Translations under genes and position numbers: made by a program
NCBI GenBank assembly: GCA_019915135.1
Contig: JAHLMK010000014.1
Span: forward strand, 930,001-994,000
DNA length: 64,000 nt
DNA from: Strobilurus pachycystidiatus
Lineage: Eukaryota > Basidiomycota > Agaricomycetes > Agaricales > Physalacriaceae
Reading direction: 5' to 3'
Shown here: piece after piece, positions 34,214-46,519 of the stretch
Position numbering within the stretch: position 1 is the stretch's first letter
Layout: every line of letters begins with the position of its first letter
The notes under the pieces: generated by a model
Databases searched by the model: none
What the model saw: only the letters and a program-made list of their open reading frames with translations
What the model was told of the DNA's origin: nothing

Positions 34214-34976
34214 ATGGACAGCATGTCTCCCGTATTCACCACCAGAATTCCGTCGTCGGTGCTTTCTCTACAGGAACAAGATCGCACAATGCTTTCCAGA
34301 ATGCGCGCTCTAAACGATAGCCATTTTGCCAAGGAACCGGTACGATTATTCCTCAATCTTTATGTTCATCTTTGTTTATGGTCCGTAGATTTACGAGATC
34401 ATACAAGCAGTTTGTTATCCGGCGCGTAGTCTTGCCCCGACTGTCGTACGGTTGCCCGTTTTGAGCGGCGTGGCTATCGAAGCAGCGTGTGCGAACGCTA
34501 TCCGGCATTACATTCACGGATTCTGGTTTAAGGCCGGTGCCATCCAACGTTTGGTTGAAACCGACAAGGGTTATATCGTCGCGTATTGCCGTTACCAATC
34601 GTTTGACGCAAAGATTGAATCCAGTCTTATTCGCAATCGTTGCCTTTCGGCCCTTTTGCCCGACACATCGGCGTGGTACGGCAATTTCATTATATTCGAG
34701 TTGCAAGAGGATGGGCAACCTTGTCCTGTCACTTCAATATCTCCTACGCTTCAACAAACCGTGATACGGTAAATGCGCTTTATTCGTATTTCTTGTCACT
34801 TATCGTTGTGTAGATTCGCAGTGCGCCACTTGAAAGAGATACGAGAAGAATTTTGTTCGGACCTTTTTTTCGTGGTCGCCGATGGATACGTGCCCATGTT
34901 ATTTGAAACGAGCCTCGAGGACATGGATCGCTGGAGTTTATCGGAGTACTTTTACGCAGACCAGTTTTTACCTTGA
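34214..34976 (+). CDS. Unknown protein, intact three-exon gene
   Basis: Exons 34214-34339, 34389-34768 and 34814-34976 join in phase to about 222 residues. It starts MDSMSPVFTTRIPSSVLSLQ and contains YEIIQAVCYPARSLAPTVV, HYIHGFWFKAGAIQRLVETD and VRHLKEIREEFCSDLFFVV, ending YFYADQFLP. No family is recognised. Introns are 45-49 nt. It lies just upstream of the Helitron gene on the same strand. A diverged fragment of similar sequence is present near 31490. Confidence 0.6.
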
Positions 34977-35044
34977 TACCGCAAGAGCTGTATTTAAAAG
35001 AAGGGGAAGAAAATAAGCGATATTGCCGTGTTCAACCGCTGATT

Positions 35045-35068
35045 GACACTGACGTAGACTGATGGACA
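35045..35068. repeat. Weak 10-bp repeat pair upstream of the Helitron gene
   Basis: Two units in 10-bp register (ACACTGACGT, AGACTGATGG) match the family at 43301, 51221, 58811 and 61701. They lie about 155-175 bases before the Helitron ATG. Confidence 0.45.
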
Positions 35069-35221
35069 TTAAATTTACGAACACCGAAAGAGGCACATGG
35101 TTGATACAATTCGGATAAATAATCCGAACCGGAAAACTTTGCCGGCGCATTTAAGCACTCGGGGTTATTTCTGCTTTCACGCTCAAATCCTCTATCTCAT
35201 TCGTTCGCCGCCCTTCTCAGC

Positions 35222-38200
35222 ATGGCCGCAAACACAGAACTACGCATAGAGATTGACTCTGCTACAATCTCCGACGTCCTTTTTGCAACCACAGACGAAT
35301 GTTATATCTCGTGTGCATTTGCTGGGCAACCATCTGGCGTCGTTCGCAAAATTGTCTACCTGAGAGACTCGACGCGCTCTTATGGCTCTGCAATAATTGA
35401 CTTCATTGTACATGAACAGGCTTCACCTGCGATAGTCCTAGGACGTCGTTGGTTTTCCTACATGGATGTCGTTATTCCCTCGCGAAGGCGGCCCGCTCGT
35501 GCGTATTCGCTATTCACCTTTTTTTTTGTGTTTCTCAAACATACTTTAGATATTATATCTTTATTCGTTGAGACTCGCTCTCCATGGATTCCTGGCCAGG
35601 CTAACGCGTTTTCACTTCCTCCGATTCGCAATCATCCGCCGACTCCGATTCGCACTTTTAATATACAAGGGACGGCTCTGCCAGATTCAGGGACTCGACA
35701 TCCCAGTTTCAATAGCAATTCATCCAACCCCTCTGGCATCAATTCCTACGGTCAATTTTTCAATTCCCATTCGTGGCCTTCGTCCGCCTCTGGCTCTTCC
35801 CTTGCTTCCGGATCTGAATTTGCTTTCGGCGATGTCCGTGGCCTTTCTGGCGCTGCCATTGGCTCCCATTTCGCCTCTGGTTCCCAACCTGCCTCTGGCG
35901 CTGCCTCCGGCTTTCCTCCCGCCTCTGGCGCTGCCTCTGGCCCCCGACCTGCCTCTGGCGTTGCCTCTGGCTTTCTTCCCGCCTCTGGCGCTCAACCTGC
36001 CTCTGGCGCCGCCTCTGGCTTTCCTCTCGCCTCTGGCGCTGCCTCTGGCTTTCTTCCCGCCTCTGGCGCTGCCTCTGGCGCTCAACCTGCCTCTGGCGCC
36101 GCCTCTGGCTTTCCTCTCGCCTCTGGCGCTGCCTCTGGCTTTCCTTCCGCCTCTGGCGCTGCCTCTGGCTCCCAACCTGCCTCTGGCGTTGCCTCTGGCT
36201 TTCCTCCCGCCCCTGGCGCTGCCTCTGGCTTTCCTCCTGCCTCTGGCTGCCAATCTGCCTCTGGCGCAGCGTCTGGCTCTCTTCCCGCCTCTGGCGTTGA
36301 TGCCGCTACCGGTTACGATCTTTCATCCATCGAAGCGTCTGGTGCCGGTCTTGCTTCACAATTTACCACTCACGAAGCCACCGGCTCCCATTACACAGCA
36401 AATAGCTCTCACGCGACCCTAGATTATATACGTTCGGCTCCAGTGCAAGTATTCGAAGATCCGTTTTCTTATCAGTCTTTAATCCAATTTGCAGCCAAAT
36501 TAGTTATTCCTTTTCCGCTCAATGAATCCCTAAAAAACGTAGTCGTCGCCCTTTTGTCGTCAGCAGATGTGGCGGGATCCGCGGTCACGGCTTCAGGCGC
36601 ATCCTTACACCAATCCTTAATGGCGCACGGTTTAGAGTTTGATGGTATGACTTTCGATCAATGTCGCCAGAGTTATCTTCGACACATCATGACCGGTGCT
36701 TGTCGGCATGGGGAAGCTAGTACGGCAGCGTTGGCTTGTCGGCCCTCCTTTGATTCATACAATCATGCAAATGAAATGGCCATTGAGTTGGTCGATTGTC
36801 TCTTTCAGGCCTGGCATGAACAGGCTTTGGCTGTCCCTTTTCTACAATATTGGTTATCCGTCATTGGCTATCCGACCAGCACGACTTGTTCGAAGGTTGA
36901 GATTCTTCGTACCCTCATGCTGTATCGTCAAACGTTACATGGCCAGTCAGTTGTCGAAGTATTAGAAAAGGCAGAACATTGGGATCGACGTACATTGTTT
37001 GCTCACGCTCGCTCTCATCGGTTACCGGTCACCATGTTTACTACATTCAATGATCTTCGTGAAATGTTCACCGCTCATGTCATGTCTGATTGCAATCACA
37101 TACGACTTACATGTGAACCGGATGATCGCCCTAACACGACAGTTCCTCCGATCCAATATCAAAATGAATTGTTGGGCCTGTTGGAATTGAATGCCTCTTC
37201 GTCTGTACTGCGACGTTGCTTAACAATCTTGAATGTACCGGTCACGAGAAACATGAGTACTCGCGATCTTCGTAAGGCTCTTAGAAAGTACAAGCATGGT
37301 TTGGTGACTCAGAAGAGTAGTCTTGAGCAAGCCGTTCACCGCCACAATTCACGAGAAAATGCGTCCGTGGCGGAACTAGAAACTCGTAAGCTAGAGCGCG
37401 TTGCGGAACTGAAGAAAAACTGGCCTCAGAACCCGTCTAGAGAGAGGAAGGAAGCATTGATTCGCGACTTCCACTCAAACACAAATTCTGATGCCTTGAC
37501 TAAATTCACCTGCGCTTCGTGCGCTGAAGCAGTTCCTTTAGTGAAGAAGAAAATTCTACGCGCTTGTGATGTTGACCTCGAATTATTGAAACCGCAGCTC
37601 GATACACTGGGTACGGCGCCGCTTCCTTCTGTACATGATACTGTCGACGGTTGCCTTTTGCATCCAGACGGTCTCACCCAGAACAATCAAAATGAGTTAT
37701 GTTTAGCTCTGTGTCCGACGTGTATTTCCGCTCTACGGCGTGGCAAGGTGCCCCCTTTGGCTCAATGCAATCGTCATTATTATGGTCCCATACCGCCTGA
37801 GTTGGCTGATCTGACAATTGTAGAAGAGTCGATGATAGCTCTATGTCGCAGTAAATGTTGGGTCATTCAGCTTCGAGAAGAAGGTCGCGAGGGCGGTTAT
37901 CATCAGAGGGGGATGATGGGTCATGTAATCGTATATCCTCAACGACCTGGAGAGATCGCCAAGACGCTGCCTCCCAACATCGACGACATCACATCTCCTT
38001 TGTGTGTCATTTTTGTTGGCTCTAGCCCTCCAGATGAAAAGTGGCTACACGAAAAAGCCAAACCACTATATGTTCGTGGAGACAAAGTGAAAGCTGCCTT
38101 GAAATGGCTTATGGATAATAATCCTTTATATAAGGACATTATTCCCAATGACAGTACCTTCCATGCACTGGAAAAGAATCCGATGCTTAAATTCCACATA

Positions 38201-38284
38201 TCGCACATTTTGCCCAGCGTGCCGTCGAGACATCTACTTCGCGATATGATGAACCTGCCGACGGCCCGGGGACGTCGATCGTGA
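35222..38284 (+). pseudogene. Helitron protein, N-terminal part (repeat region, DUF6570-like)
   Basis: A 1020-codon frame, probably with one small intron near 35499-35550. The first 90 residues contain SPAIVLGRRWFSYMDV, reminiscent of a retropepsin-like fold but unproven. Residues about 180-370 are an Ala/Ser/Gly/Pro repeat. After about residue 700 comes a Cys-rich segment (FTCASCAEAVPLVKK, LCPTCISALRRGK, CNRHYYGPIPPELADL) and EESMIALCRSKCWVIQLRE, the DUF6570-like region that precedes the Helitron nuclease domain in fungal elements. The frame stops at 38284, but the adjacent frame continues without gap (SAETPRQPSQNDREP then LEGGYLSIPHGPTF). So a one-base indel lies near 38270-38285, beside a CCCGGGG run. 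Confidence 0.8.
35880..36300 (+). repeat. Coding tandem repeat, unit about 30 bp (Ala-Ser-Gly)
   Basis: A unit close to GCCTCTGGCGCTGCCTCTGG plus CTTTCCTCCC is repeated about 14 times, with some half units. It encodes PASGAASGF-like repeats. The unit keeps the reading frame open throughout. On the other strand it gives an Arg/Gly-rich frame that is not a gene. Confidence 0.9.
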
Positions 38285-38285
38285 T

Positions 38286-41200
38286 CGTTCAGCAGAAACT
38301 CCTCGCCAGCCATCTCAAAATGACCGAGAGCCCGTCTTCGATACTGTTGTCATTGATGGTGTTGAATCTAGTGCGTCGTCTGCTGACTTACGCCACGCTG
38401 CATGGAATCATGTCAAGAATTTAGAGGGTGGTTATCTGAGCATCCCGCACGGACCTACATTCACGAAAGAGTTTGATAATCCAGACCTGTTTCCCTCTAT
38501 GTACCCCACACTCTTTCCTTACGGAATCGGTGGACCGGAAGACATTTCCAGGACAGTACCAGTAGGATTCAAACGTAATGTGCAACATTTTTTCCGTTTG
38601 GCTGACAAGCGTTTTCAGGAGCACAATTCGTTCTTGTTCTCTGCGTTCAATATGTTACAACGACGTACCTTGTTGCTTCACGCTGGATTGAAAGCAAAGA
38701 AACAATCGTTTCCGTCTGTGGCTCGCCGGTTCGCGTCCGTTACGCCTGCTTGTATACATGCCGTGTCCGAGAGAATGTCTCGCGGCGATCACACCACTGC
38801 ATACAATGAAGAGGAGAAAATGGCTTTGAAGCTCATGCTCGAAGTCAAGGCTGTCACCAGCCATGTGGACGCTTCAGCGTCGTCTAAAACTGTCATGAGA
38901 AATGAAATTCGCGCTTTGATGATTGATCAAGGATTACCTAGTTTTTATTTGACAATCAACCCAGCAGACGTATTCAACCCCGTTGTTAGCTTTTTGGCTG
39001 GTGACGATATAGATGTAGATGAGTTTATTGTAGGAAAGTCGAATTTTCATACTCAGCAGGCCAGAATTGCCAAAAATCCATTTTTGGGTGCCGAATTTTT
39101 TGATACGTACATGAACGCGTTTATCAAAACGACTTTGGGCTACGATCCTGAGGGAAACGGTATAGTTGACGGTGCACTTGGTACCGTTAAAGCTGTGTAT
39201 GGATGCGTCGAAGCTCAAGGACGCGGAACTTTGCACTGTCACATGTTAGTTTGGCTTGAGGGTGGCCTTAATCCTAACGAGATACGCAATCGCCTGGTAG
39301 CTAATCCTGATGACGATTTCGCTCGTCGTCTGCTCGCTTTTTTGGACGACAGTATCTCTAATGAGATCCCGCCTTGTCCCTCTACACCGGTGGACAATGT
39401 GCCGTCATCTCGTGTACATCCGTGCGCTGTGAGAGGGATTGGAAAAAACGTTCCTCTCGGTGACCAAATGGCATACCATCAACAAGATTTTCGCAATTTA
39501 GTCAAGAAAAGTCAAGTGCACGAGCATTCAAAGACTTGCTTCAAGTATTGCGATCCTAAGAAACCATTAGAATGTAGATTCAATTTGGATCCTAGTAACT
39601 TCAACCCAAATTCGGTCATCGATCCTGAATCAGGGGAAATATGTTTACGGTGCTTGGATGGTATGGTCAACAACTTCAATGAGACTATCATTCGATCTGT
39701 TCGCTGTAACATGGATATCAAATTCATAGGATCTGGACAATCCGCTAAGGCAGTTTTGTACTACATCACAGATTATATAACTAAGTCGCGTTTGAAAGCT
39801 AATGTAGCATACGCGTTATTAGAGATGACTGTCCGCAAGTTGTCCGATTTTCACGAAGATGAGGATGATCTCACCACGCGTGCTAAACAGTTATTGACGA
39901 AATGTTCTTATGCGATGATGACCAAACAAGAGCTGTCGGGTCAAGAAGTAGCGATGTACCTCCTAGGAAATCAAGATCATTTTACTAACCATAAGTTCCG
40001 TGTATTATTTTGGACTAGTTTCGAAGCAGCAGTGGATTCACAGAAACATTCGCCGGAATGTTACCCGTCGTCGGATGTATTAATCCCACAAGACGAAGAG
40101 CGAATGGATGTCACATACGATGATGTGGTGGACATTGTTCGACACGAGAATATTAGCCTAGACGTTGACTGTGATCCCGTACGAGACTCCGATGGCCTTT
40201 TGTCGTCAGTAGACGCCGACCTAGATCCTATCGATCCAATTACCACTGAAAACCCTGATGCCGCGCCTTCCGACGAGGTCTACTTCACCGCGGGCAAAAA
40301 AGGTGAGCTTAAAGTGCGTGGGTCTCTTGTGGATGATTATCGACATCGCGGCGATTCTTTGCGTGATATATCGGTTTGGGAATACGTCAGTGGTGTTGTG
40401 AAGATGCACAAAAATTCAATTAAAGCGAAGAAATCTGATTCTGACGCAGAGGACCGAGACTTTCAGTTGGAAGATGACTCCGATGATGTTCCAGAGTACC
40501 GTTTCACTGATAGATCCATTCCTTTCACAGAAGGGCATGTAGAGGAAAAAGACCACTTTCAACGCGTGCTTCGAATGGACCAACGTCTCGTTCCGGTTCC
40601 GCTAGGTCCCTCGATACCTCGGCGAGACCGACCTCCTTTATATGAGAAGTATTGTCGGCTGATGCTCATCTTATTCAAGCCATGGGAAACAATCTCTGAT
40701 CTCAGAAAATCAACGGAGAAGTGGTCATCTGCGTTCGAGGCATATTTCAATGATCATATAGAGTGGAAGAATCACCTTGACAACATGCAAATGTTGCACG
40801 AGTGTCGCGACAGTCGAGATGACTTCTTCGCTCAACGCCGACACCGTACGGCAGTCACTTTGGGGCCATTAGGCGGTTCTAACAGAGTGGTAGATGATGA
40901 TTTCACGGGTGGGGAAGATCCGTCGACAATTCTGGAACATTTGAATTTGATTCAACAAGGCAAGTCGAAATTACAGATTGCGAATCTCCTCGCTCGAAAC
41001 GAGTGCTTGCAAAGTTTGTACCAGGGTGGTTTCTTCCCAGATTCGAGACCTGCTGCATATACATCTCCCAATCATATTCGCATCGATTCACAGAATTGTG
41101 ATACAGACACTGTGTACGTTCACAGCGACGACGCAAACGATCAAGAACAGATATGGAAGCAAACGTACGCTGCCCGTAGGACAGATTTCCGAAAAGTATC

Positions 41201-42419
41201 TCAGTTACAGAAAGATAAAGATGATGCTGGGGATACCAGCGAGCAACGTTCTTCAGAATGGATGCAAGTAGAAATCGAAGATGGTAACGACTTTCGTGAT
41301 GTGAATTTCGATCCACCGACAAACGAAGAAGCTTCACCCGGTATCGGGAACCCGATTCCGTCCCGGAATGGCACTAACATCGTCGATATTGAAACAATCG
41401 TTGCAAAATGGAATTTAAATGCCGAGCAAGGTCGTGCATTCAGAATCATTGCAAATCACAGTACAACGCGAGGTGCGGCACAGTTGAAAATGTTCCTTGG
41501 GGGACCGGGAGGCACGGGCAAGTCTCGTGTAATCGATGCGCTCACAGATTATTTCAATGAAAGCAATCAGAAACGTCGCTTCCGGTTATCATCGTTTACC
41601 GGTGTTGCAGCAAAGATGATTCAAGGTACAACCTTGCACGCGTGTCTTATGCTTCCTCACGGCAAGAAAGCGCACAGTAAGAACAGTGCAGTCTCCCAAG
41701 ATTTGATCGGAATGTGGCAAGGTGTCGACTATTTGTTCGTCGACGAGGTCTCCATGATTGGGTGCGAGCTTATGTATAAGATATCTGTGGCACTGCAAGA
41801 TGCAAAGGAAAATGATTTGCCCTTCGGAGGTGTTAATGTTATCTTCGCGGGCGACTTCGCCCAGCTACCCCCAGTTTCCCAGACACGACTATACAGTCAA
41901 ATCAAGAATCTCAGTAAAGTTACAAACAATAAGCAGCAAATACTTATGATCGGGAAGTTGTTATGGTATTCGCTCGATACGGTCGTGATGTTGCACGAGA
42001 ATTTTAGGCAGGCGAATGGTCACAACAGCGCACGCTTTTTAGAGCTTCTAAATCGACTTCGAGTTGGTCGGTGTACTGACGAGGATTTTGCGTTATTGAA
42101 CTCGAGGCTCGTCAATAAAGTGAAACCCGACTGGACTCAGACCGGTTGGAAAGACGCGTCTGTCATTGTCTACAAGAATTTAGTAAAGGATGCTATTAAT
42201 GAAAAAGCAACTGTCGAATATGCTCGACGTACTGGACGAGACGTGCATTGGTATTACTCGCAAGATATTCACGCTGGAAAACCGATAATTGAGCCGAATC
42301 TCCGTGATCACTTGTGGAATTTGGAATCAGGACAAACGTCGCAGCGCCTCGGTCGTTTACCCTTGGTTATCGGGATGCCTGTTGTGTTTTTCATAATTAC
42401 GACGTCGGCGGTGGCATAG
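38286..42419 (+). pseudogene. Helitron Rep (HUH endonuclease) and Pif1-type helicase
   Basis: Continues the Helitron protein in a second frame. The Helitron-like N domain starts MYPTLFPYGIGGPEDI. The HUH nuclease motif is GRGTLHCHMLVWL (about 39220), and the tyrosine-bearing motif is KAVLYYITDYITKS (about 39750). The C-terminal part is a Pif1-family superfamily-1 helicase with Walker A GGPGGTGKS (about 41500), Walker B LFVDEVSMIG, GDFAQLPPVSQTR and HENFRQANG. This is the rolling-circle initiator and helicase of the element. The frame is lost at about 42390 within GTTTTTC, where one base appears to be missing, and continues in the next frame. Confidence 0.92.
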
Positions 42420-43220
42420 TCAACGGCTGTAAGGGTACGTTAGTCAAAATTCGTTATCGTACAGACGAAGAAGGACGTAGATACGCGACCTCTTGTATCG
42501 TCAAAGCTGATGGTATGACGGGTTTAGCGATGCCGGATTTGGAATTAGGACTAGCTCCCGCCATCAGATGATAAAGTGAGCCTCACCTATGTCAATGAGT
42601 TCACTGGCAAGAAGTGCAGCATAACTCGTTGGCAGGTACCAATCCAGCCTGGGTTTTGTCTGACAGCACATAAATCTCAAGGACAAACATTGACGAACGT
42701 GATCATCGACTTGGCGTCGTGTCGTGGCATTGAAGCTGCGTATGTCATGGTCTCGCGCGTTACGTCTCTAGACGGATTGTTGATCGCCAGGAGGTTCCCA
42801 AAGGAACGCATTACGACCAGACCTTCCGAAGACAGTCGGATAGAAATGAGGCGCCTTCAAATCAAGCATGTGGCTTCTATCGCAAAGCATGGTCTTGGCG
42901 AAGAACAAAAAAGAGCGCGAGAATTCATTAAATCGCTGAGTCCACCTGACGTTGATGATGTCGACGTCAGTATCAGTGATGCACCTTCGGCAGAAACCCA
43001 TTTGGATTTCACGCCGCGAAAGTTAGCTGCTTTACAACGAGAAGCGACGAATTGGGCGGCTATTGGTTTACCAGATACACCATTGGTGCTATTAACCCAA
43101 CAGGTATCAGCAGAGGAGGATGCGAATACTGGTTCTGCGACAACCGAGCTGGCCAGTGGAAGTAAAAAACGGTCACGTACTGTTCCAACAAATACGACCA
43201 GAAAGAAACGAAAGCGTTAA
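42387..43220 (+). pseudogene. Helitron helicase, C-terminal fragments in two frames
   Basis: After the T-run the helicase continues as NYDVGGGIVNGCKGTLVKIR (frame to 42571), then in yet another frame from about 42567 as DDKVSLTYVNEFTGKKC. The helicase motifs HKSQGQTL and AYVMVSRVTS are intact there. A basic tail ends KKRSRTVPTNTTRKKRKR at 43220. Two indels in 200 bp, plus one at 38.28 kb, mean that the copy as given cannot encode one continuous protein. Sequencing errors in homopolymers are the alternative. Confidence 0.85.
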
Positions 43221-43300
43221 TTTTCCCGATACAACGATATTGGTAGTCAGATCTGCGGCGGCAAATTTGGGATTCGATCTCGGCAAAGGGTCTCGTGTAC

Positions 43301-43356
43301 ACTGATGGACACTGATGGGTACTGATGAATACCAATGGTCACCGATGACGCGTGAC
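43301..43356. repeat. 10-bp tandem repeat array (5 units) plus ACGCGT palindrome
   Basis: Five units in exact 10-bp register: ACTGATGGAC, ACTGATGGGT, ACTGATGAAT, ACCAATGGTC, ACCGATGACG. They run directly into ATGACGCGTGAC (43345-43356), a variant of the GTCACGCGTGAC palindrome seen at two other arrays. The array lies 72-127 bases upstream of the POLD2-like ATG. It may act as a promoter element or a protein-binding iteron. Confidence 0.85.
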
Positions 43357-43427
43357 GTTTCCCGACAATTTCTGACTCCGCTTTTGAATTGTGATCGCAT
43401 CCGCTTGTTTTTTGTCTCCCTAACGAC

Positions 43428-44913
43428 ATGTTGCCGTCCTTTAATTTGGGCACTTCCGGATTTTCTTCCCAATATGCGAACGTGTATTTCTATCGGCTCA
43501 ATCGTCTCAGACCCAAAGTCAGTGACGCGGCGGTTGTCAAATGGTGCTCGGAACAGACAGGTTTGTCTCGTCGGCCATAATCATTTTTGTTATTGATTGT
43601 TATAAGCTGATCCGCCGACGCTGGTGGAGCGTATCAGCGATGTACAAGCATTCGTTCCAAGTGTCGTCGTTGGTACACTCTTTGTGGACTCGCCATTGAA
43701 ACCGGACGCTCGAACGCAAGTGATTGCCAATGTTGGTCTTGTATCGCATATCGTCGAATTTATGAGAGCTGACCGCATTAGAATGGAAAGCTCGGCACGG
43801 CATGGGCTGACACTTATTATTCGGAGTTTTCCAGTATCTGGCTAGAGGACGAGAGCGCTCGTCTGGCTTGTTCTATGATATCCTGTATCGGAGTTCCTTT
43901 GGTCACTGGTTGTGTCATTGGATTCTTAGGCGTTCTGAAACACGATGGGCACTTTTACGTAGCCGATGCAGTTCTCGCCGGTTTGCCTGATCCTTACCCA
44001 CATTCTATCGCACCGCCTGGTATGGTGACCTTGTCTTATTCGATTCTCCGTTTAATTGACTGGTGTTTGAACAGATACAAGGCGCAAAACATTGTCAATA
44101 ATCATAAGCGGTATTTGTGTCGGAGATTTGGATAAAGCGGGTCGCAAATGGTCCCTAGCTGTTGATTGGATTCTCGAGGTTTGTCTCTCATTGCCGTGTC
44201 GGCCTCGTCTGAATCGTCTTCAGAATATCGATTCTGTTCATTCAGTCTCGTTAGTTGGGAATTCCTTTGTCTTGCATTCGGTAAAAGTATTTTAGTGCGA
44301 TTTGTTTGGGGTTCTAATTCTGATTTTCCCAGACAAATGGTGCCTCTGTCTTTCGCGATCAGTTGTCGCGCCTGCTTCGAGTGCTTCCTGTGCATATCAT
44401 GCCCGGTGATATCGATGGCTCCAGCGCACTTTTACCCCAACCTGCCCTTCCTCGATTCCTGTTTCAAAGTCACAGCACTCCTCGAATTTATCTCTCCTGA
44501 CTGACCCTTCCTACATCTCCATGTCTGGTCAACATCGAACACTCGTCACTCTCCTCCATTCCGGACGAGCAATATGTGATCTTGTTAAGTATACTGATGG
44601 AAGCGATACCATTCTTGATTTGTTGCAGTATACTCTTTGTTGCGGACATTTGGCGCCGTCGTCACCAGACACGTTGCCTTGTCCGCCGTTTTTCAGCAGC
44701 GACCCGTTCATCGTTTCTTTTTGTCCAGATGTCTACGTCGTCGGTGGGCAAAAATCTTTCAGTACCAAGACGTTGGAATTGGCAGGCGGACGTCAATGTC
44801 GCCTTCTTAGTGTACCCGAATTCACGTCCTCAGGTACACTCGTTTCTTTGGATTTAGATACTTCGGACGTGCAGGCGCATCGGGTGGATTTATTTTGCAG
44901 TAGTAAACAATGA
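43428..44913 (+). pseudogene. DNA polymerase delta small subunit (POLD2/Pol31/Cdc1) homologue, one frameshift
   Basis: Exons 43428-43560, 43607-43740, 43782-44019, 44075-44178, 44224-44280 and 44333 onward all join in phase. Landmarks in order: SSQYANVYFYRLNRLRP, VVVGTLFVDSPLKPD (the VVGTLFK..PLKP motif), WLEDESARLAC, VTGCVIGFLGVLKHDGHFYV, ISGICVGDLDKAGRK, HSVSLVGNSF, HIMPGDIDGSSALLPQPALP (the MPGE.DP..LPQQPLH motif), CGHLAPSSPDTLPCPPF, SSDPFIVSFCPDVYVVGGQ and LLSVPEFTSSGTLVSLDL. This covers the OB fold and the inactive phosphoesterase domain of the polymerase delta B subunit. The frame shifts by one base near 44470-44490, between FLFQSHS and SNLSLLTDPSY, so it is either a pseudogene or carries an error. 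The N terminus is short. Core subunits are normally single copy, so a copy beside a Helitron is unexpected. Confidence 0.85.
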
Positions 44914-45192
44914 AATACGCGCTTTATCGACCATCTTAGTAGGAAAATTCTTTGTCGACGCAGTCAGTGATCTTGACTAACAGTCAGCCCGGATAAATCC
45001 TTTCTTCGCTGCTGGACATGTGGTTGATGTTCGTACTTGCGGCCGATAGAATTTCGCTGGTTTCGGGTGTACTATGTCTGGGCCGAAAACGGGAAAACCC
45101 GAAACCTGGCCGGCTGTTCTTTTCGCTCCTAAACTGCTCGAGTTGATGACTTACCTCCATTGCCCATTCCCTCCACGACTTCCCTTACCGAA

Positions 45193-46307
45193 ATGACCGA
45201 CGCTTCAGAGATCGCCAAAAAACGCAAACTGGATGAACTCGCAGACCCCTCGCTCGTGTACGAGCGGGATTCAGAATTCTGGTTTCCGGACGGGAATATC
45301 ATTCTCGTCAGCAGCAGGCATCACACGTACTCGTCCTGGTACGCCGATAACACGGTTTGGCCATCGGAACGTCTCAAACCCATTGGATTTTGCGTCCATC
45401 GCGGCGTCCTCACTTTGCATTCCGACTTTTTCAAAGACATGTTTGAATTGGCCGCTCCTTCGCTGCATCCAGCATCCAATCAGGAACATGTGAAGTCGCT
45501 ATGCACGATTCTCCCTCTGGATGACCATGTTGATCAACTGCGCATCCTGTTGCGGTTGATGTACCAATTCAGGTGCGCAATTGTTCGCGGGTTAAGTATC
45601 GTTCTCGAGCCTGACTTTGGAACAGATACTTCCAACCGACAAAAGATTTCTTGCGGCATAAAGCCCTCGCAGACATGATGGACGTCACGACGAAATATCT
45701 CTGTCCAACATTCCAGCAGTCCATAATCGAGCATCTTAATTCTATTTATCCTTCGGACAGGAAGACTTTTGGCATTCACATGCATAACGCCTCGGTGAAA
45801 ATACGGTACGGTGACATGGCCATTTGGGCTGTATCTGTCGCGCGAAGAGAAGATATCCCTACTTTGTTGCCCCCTGCTGTCTATGCGGCTTCCCTCCTAC
45901 CGATTGCGAGTTACCCTCATACGGATTTGCTCGGCCTGGACGTACAGACTTTGATACTCGGTCGAGAGGCGCTTACCCGCGCCGTCATCAGAGATGGTTG
46001 GGCTTGGATTGGAGATGTGGATTCAGGAAGATGCAATCAACACCATTGTCGCAGTACACGCGTGGCCGTTTCTCAGCGTCTGCTTAAAGGTGCCCTCGAT
46101 TTCGCACTAGAGGCTTTTGTCCGCCCCATGCCACATACGTTGACAGAATTCTGGGTTGACAGACAATTACCGGAGGAGGGAAAAGTTTGCGAGGATTGTT
46201 GGGAACAATGGTCCGAAGACGAAGAAAGGGCGTATGATATGATATGGTCTGACATTCCGACTTTATTCGGATTGGACTTCGCCAAAGCGAATACGTTTGG
46301 GCATTAA
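45193..46307 (+). CDS. BTB/POZ domain protein of the agaric type
   Basis: Exons 45193-45572 and 45626-46307 join in phase to about 353 residues, starting MTDASEIAKKRKLDELADPS. The BTB core is seen in FWFPDGNIILVS, FCVHRGVLTLHSDFFKDMFE and CTILPLDDHVDQLRILLRLM. The C-terminal half has the usual agaric extension: FGIHMHNASVKIRYGDMAIW, RCNQHHCRSTRVAVSQRLLK, VCEDCWEQWSEDEERAYDMI and DIPTLFGLD. These proteins may act as Cullin-3 adaptors or as transcription cofactors. The family is strongly expanded in mushrooms. No frameshift. Lys/Arg at residues 10-14 could be a nuclear signal. Confidence 0.8.
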
Positions 46308-46519
46308 CGAATACCGTGACAAATCAAAATCCAATATATGCTCATCGCTTGTCGATCGAGATGTGCATGACGGTCATGCCGAATTGTCTGTTATGATCCT
46401 CTTCTCAGACGTTGTGTTTTTGAAGTTAGAATTGTTGAAATCGCAGGCAACTTGATACTAGTGTTCTCCTACGGCCGAGGCCGCGACAATTACGTGTGTT
46501 AGATATCCAATTTTTCATC

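Larger units (their letters stand above)
35222..43220 (+). mobile_element. Helitron: coding core of a rolling-circle transposon
   Basis: About 8 kb of coding sequence for a Helitron Rep/helicase protein, described under the CDS entries. Its 5' TC and 3' CTRR ends with the subterminal hairpin were not identified, so the true span is unknown and may be much longer. The neighbouring genes could be captured cargo. Confidence 0.8.

Noticed and set aside
35720..36253. 177-codon minus-strand Arg/Gly-rich frame
   Set aside because: It is the reverse of the Ala-Ser-Gly coding repeat in the Helitron gene; open only because the repeat unit lacks stops on that strand.
35568..36422. 284-codon plus-strand Leu/Pro/Ala-rich frame
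   Set aside because: A second frame through the same 30-bp repeat; the codon context and flanking conserved sequence support the other frame.
35222..43220. LTR retrotransposon or retrovirus-like element (because of the protease-like VLGRRWFSY phrase)
   Set aside because: No reverse transcriptase, integrase or LTRs; HUH and Pif1 helicase motifs identify a Helitron.
42314..43220. Separate small genes downstream of the Helitron helicase
   Set aside because: They continue the helicase motifs in order and are explained by two indels.
43301..43356. Telomere-like or CRISPR-like short repeats
   Set aside because: Unit is 10 bp with ACTGATGG core, too few copies and internal to the chromosome; not TTAGGG-like.
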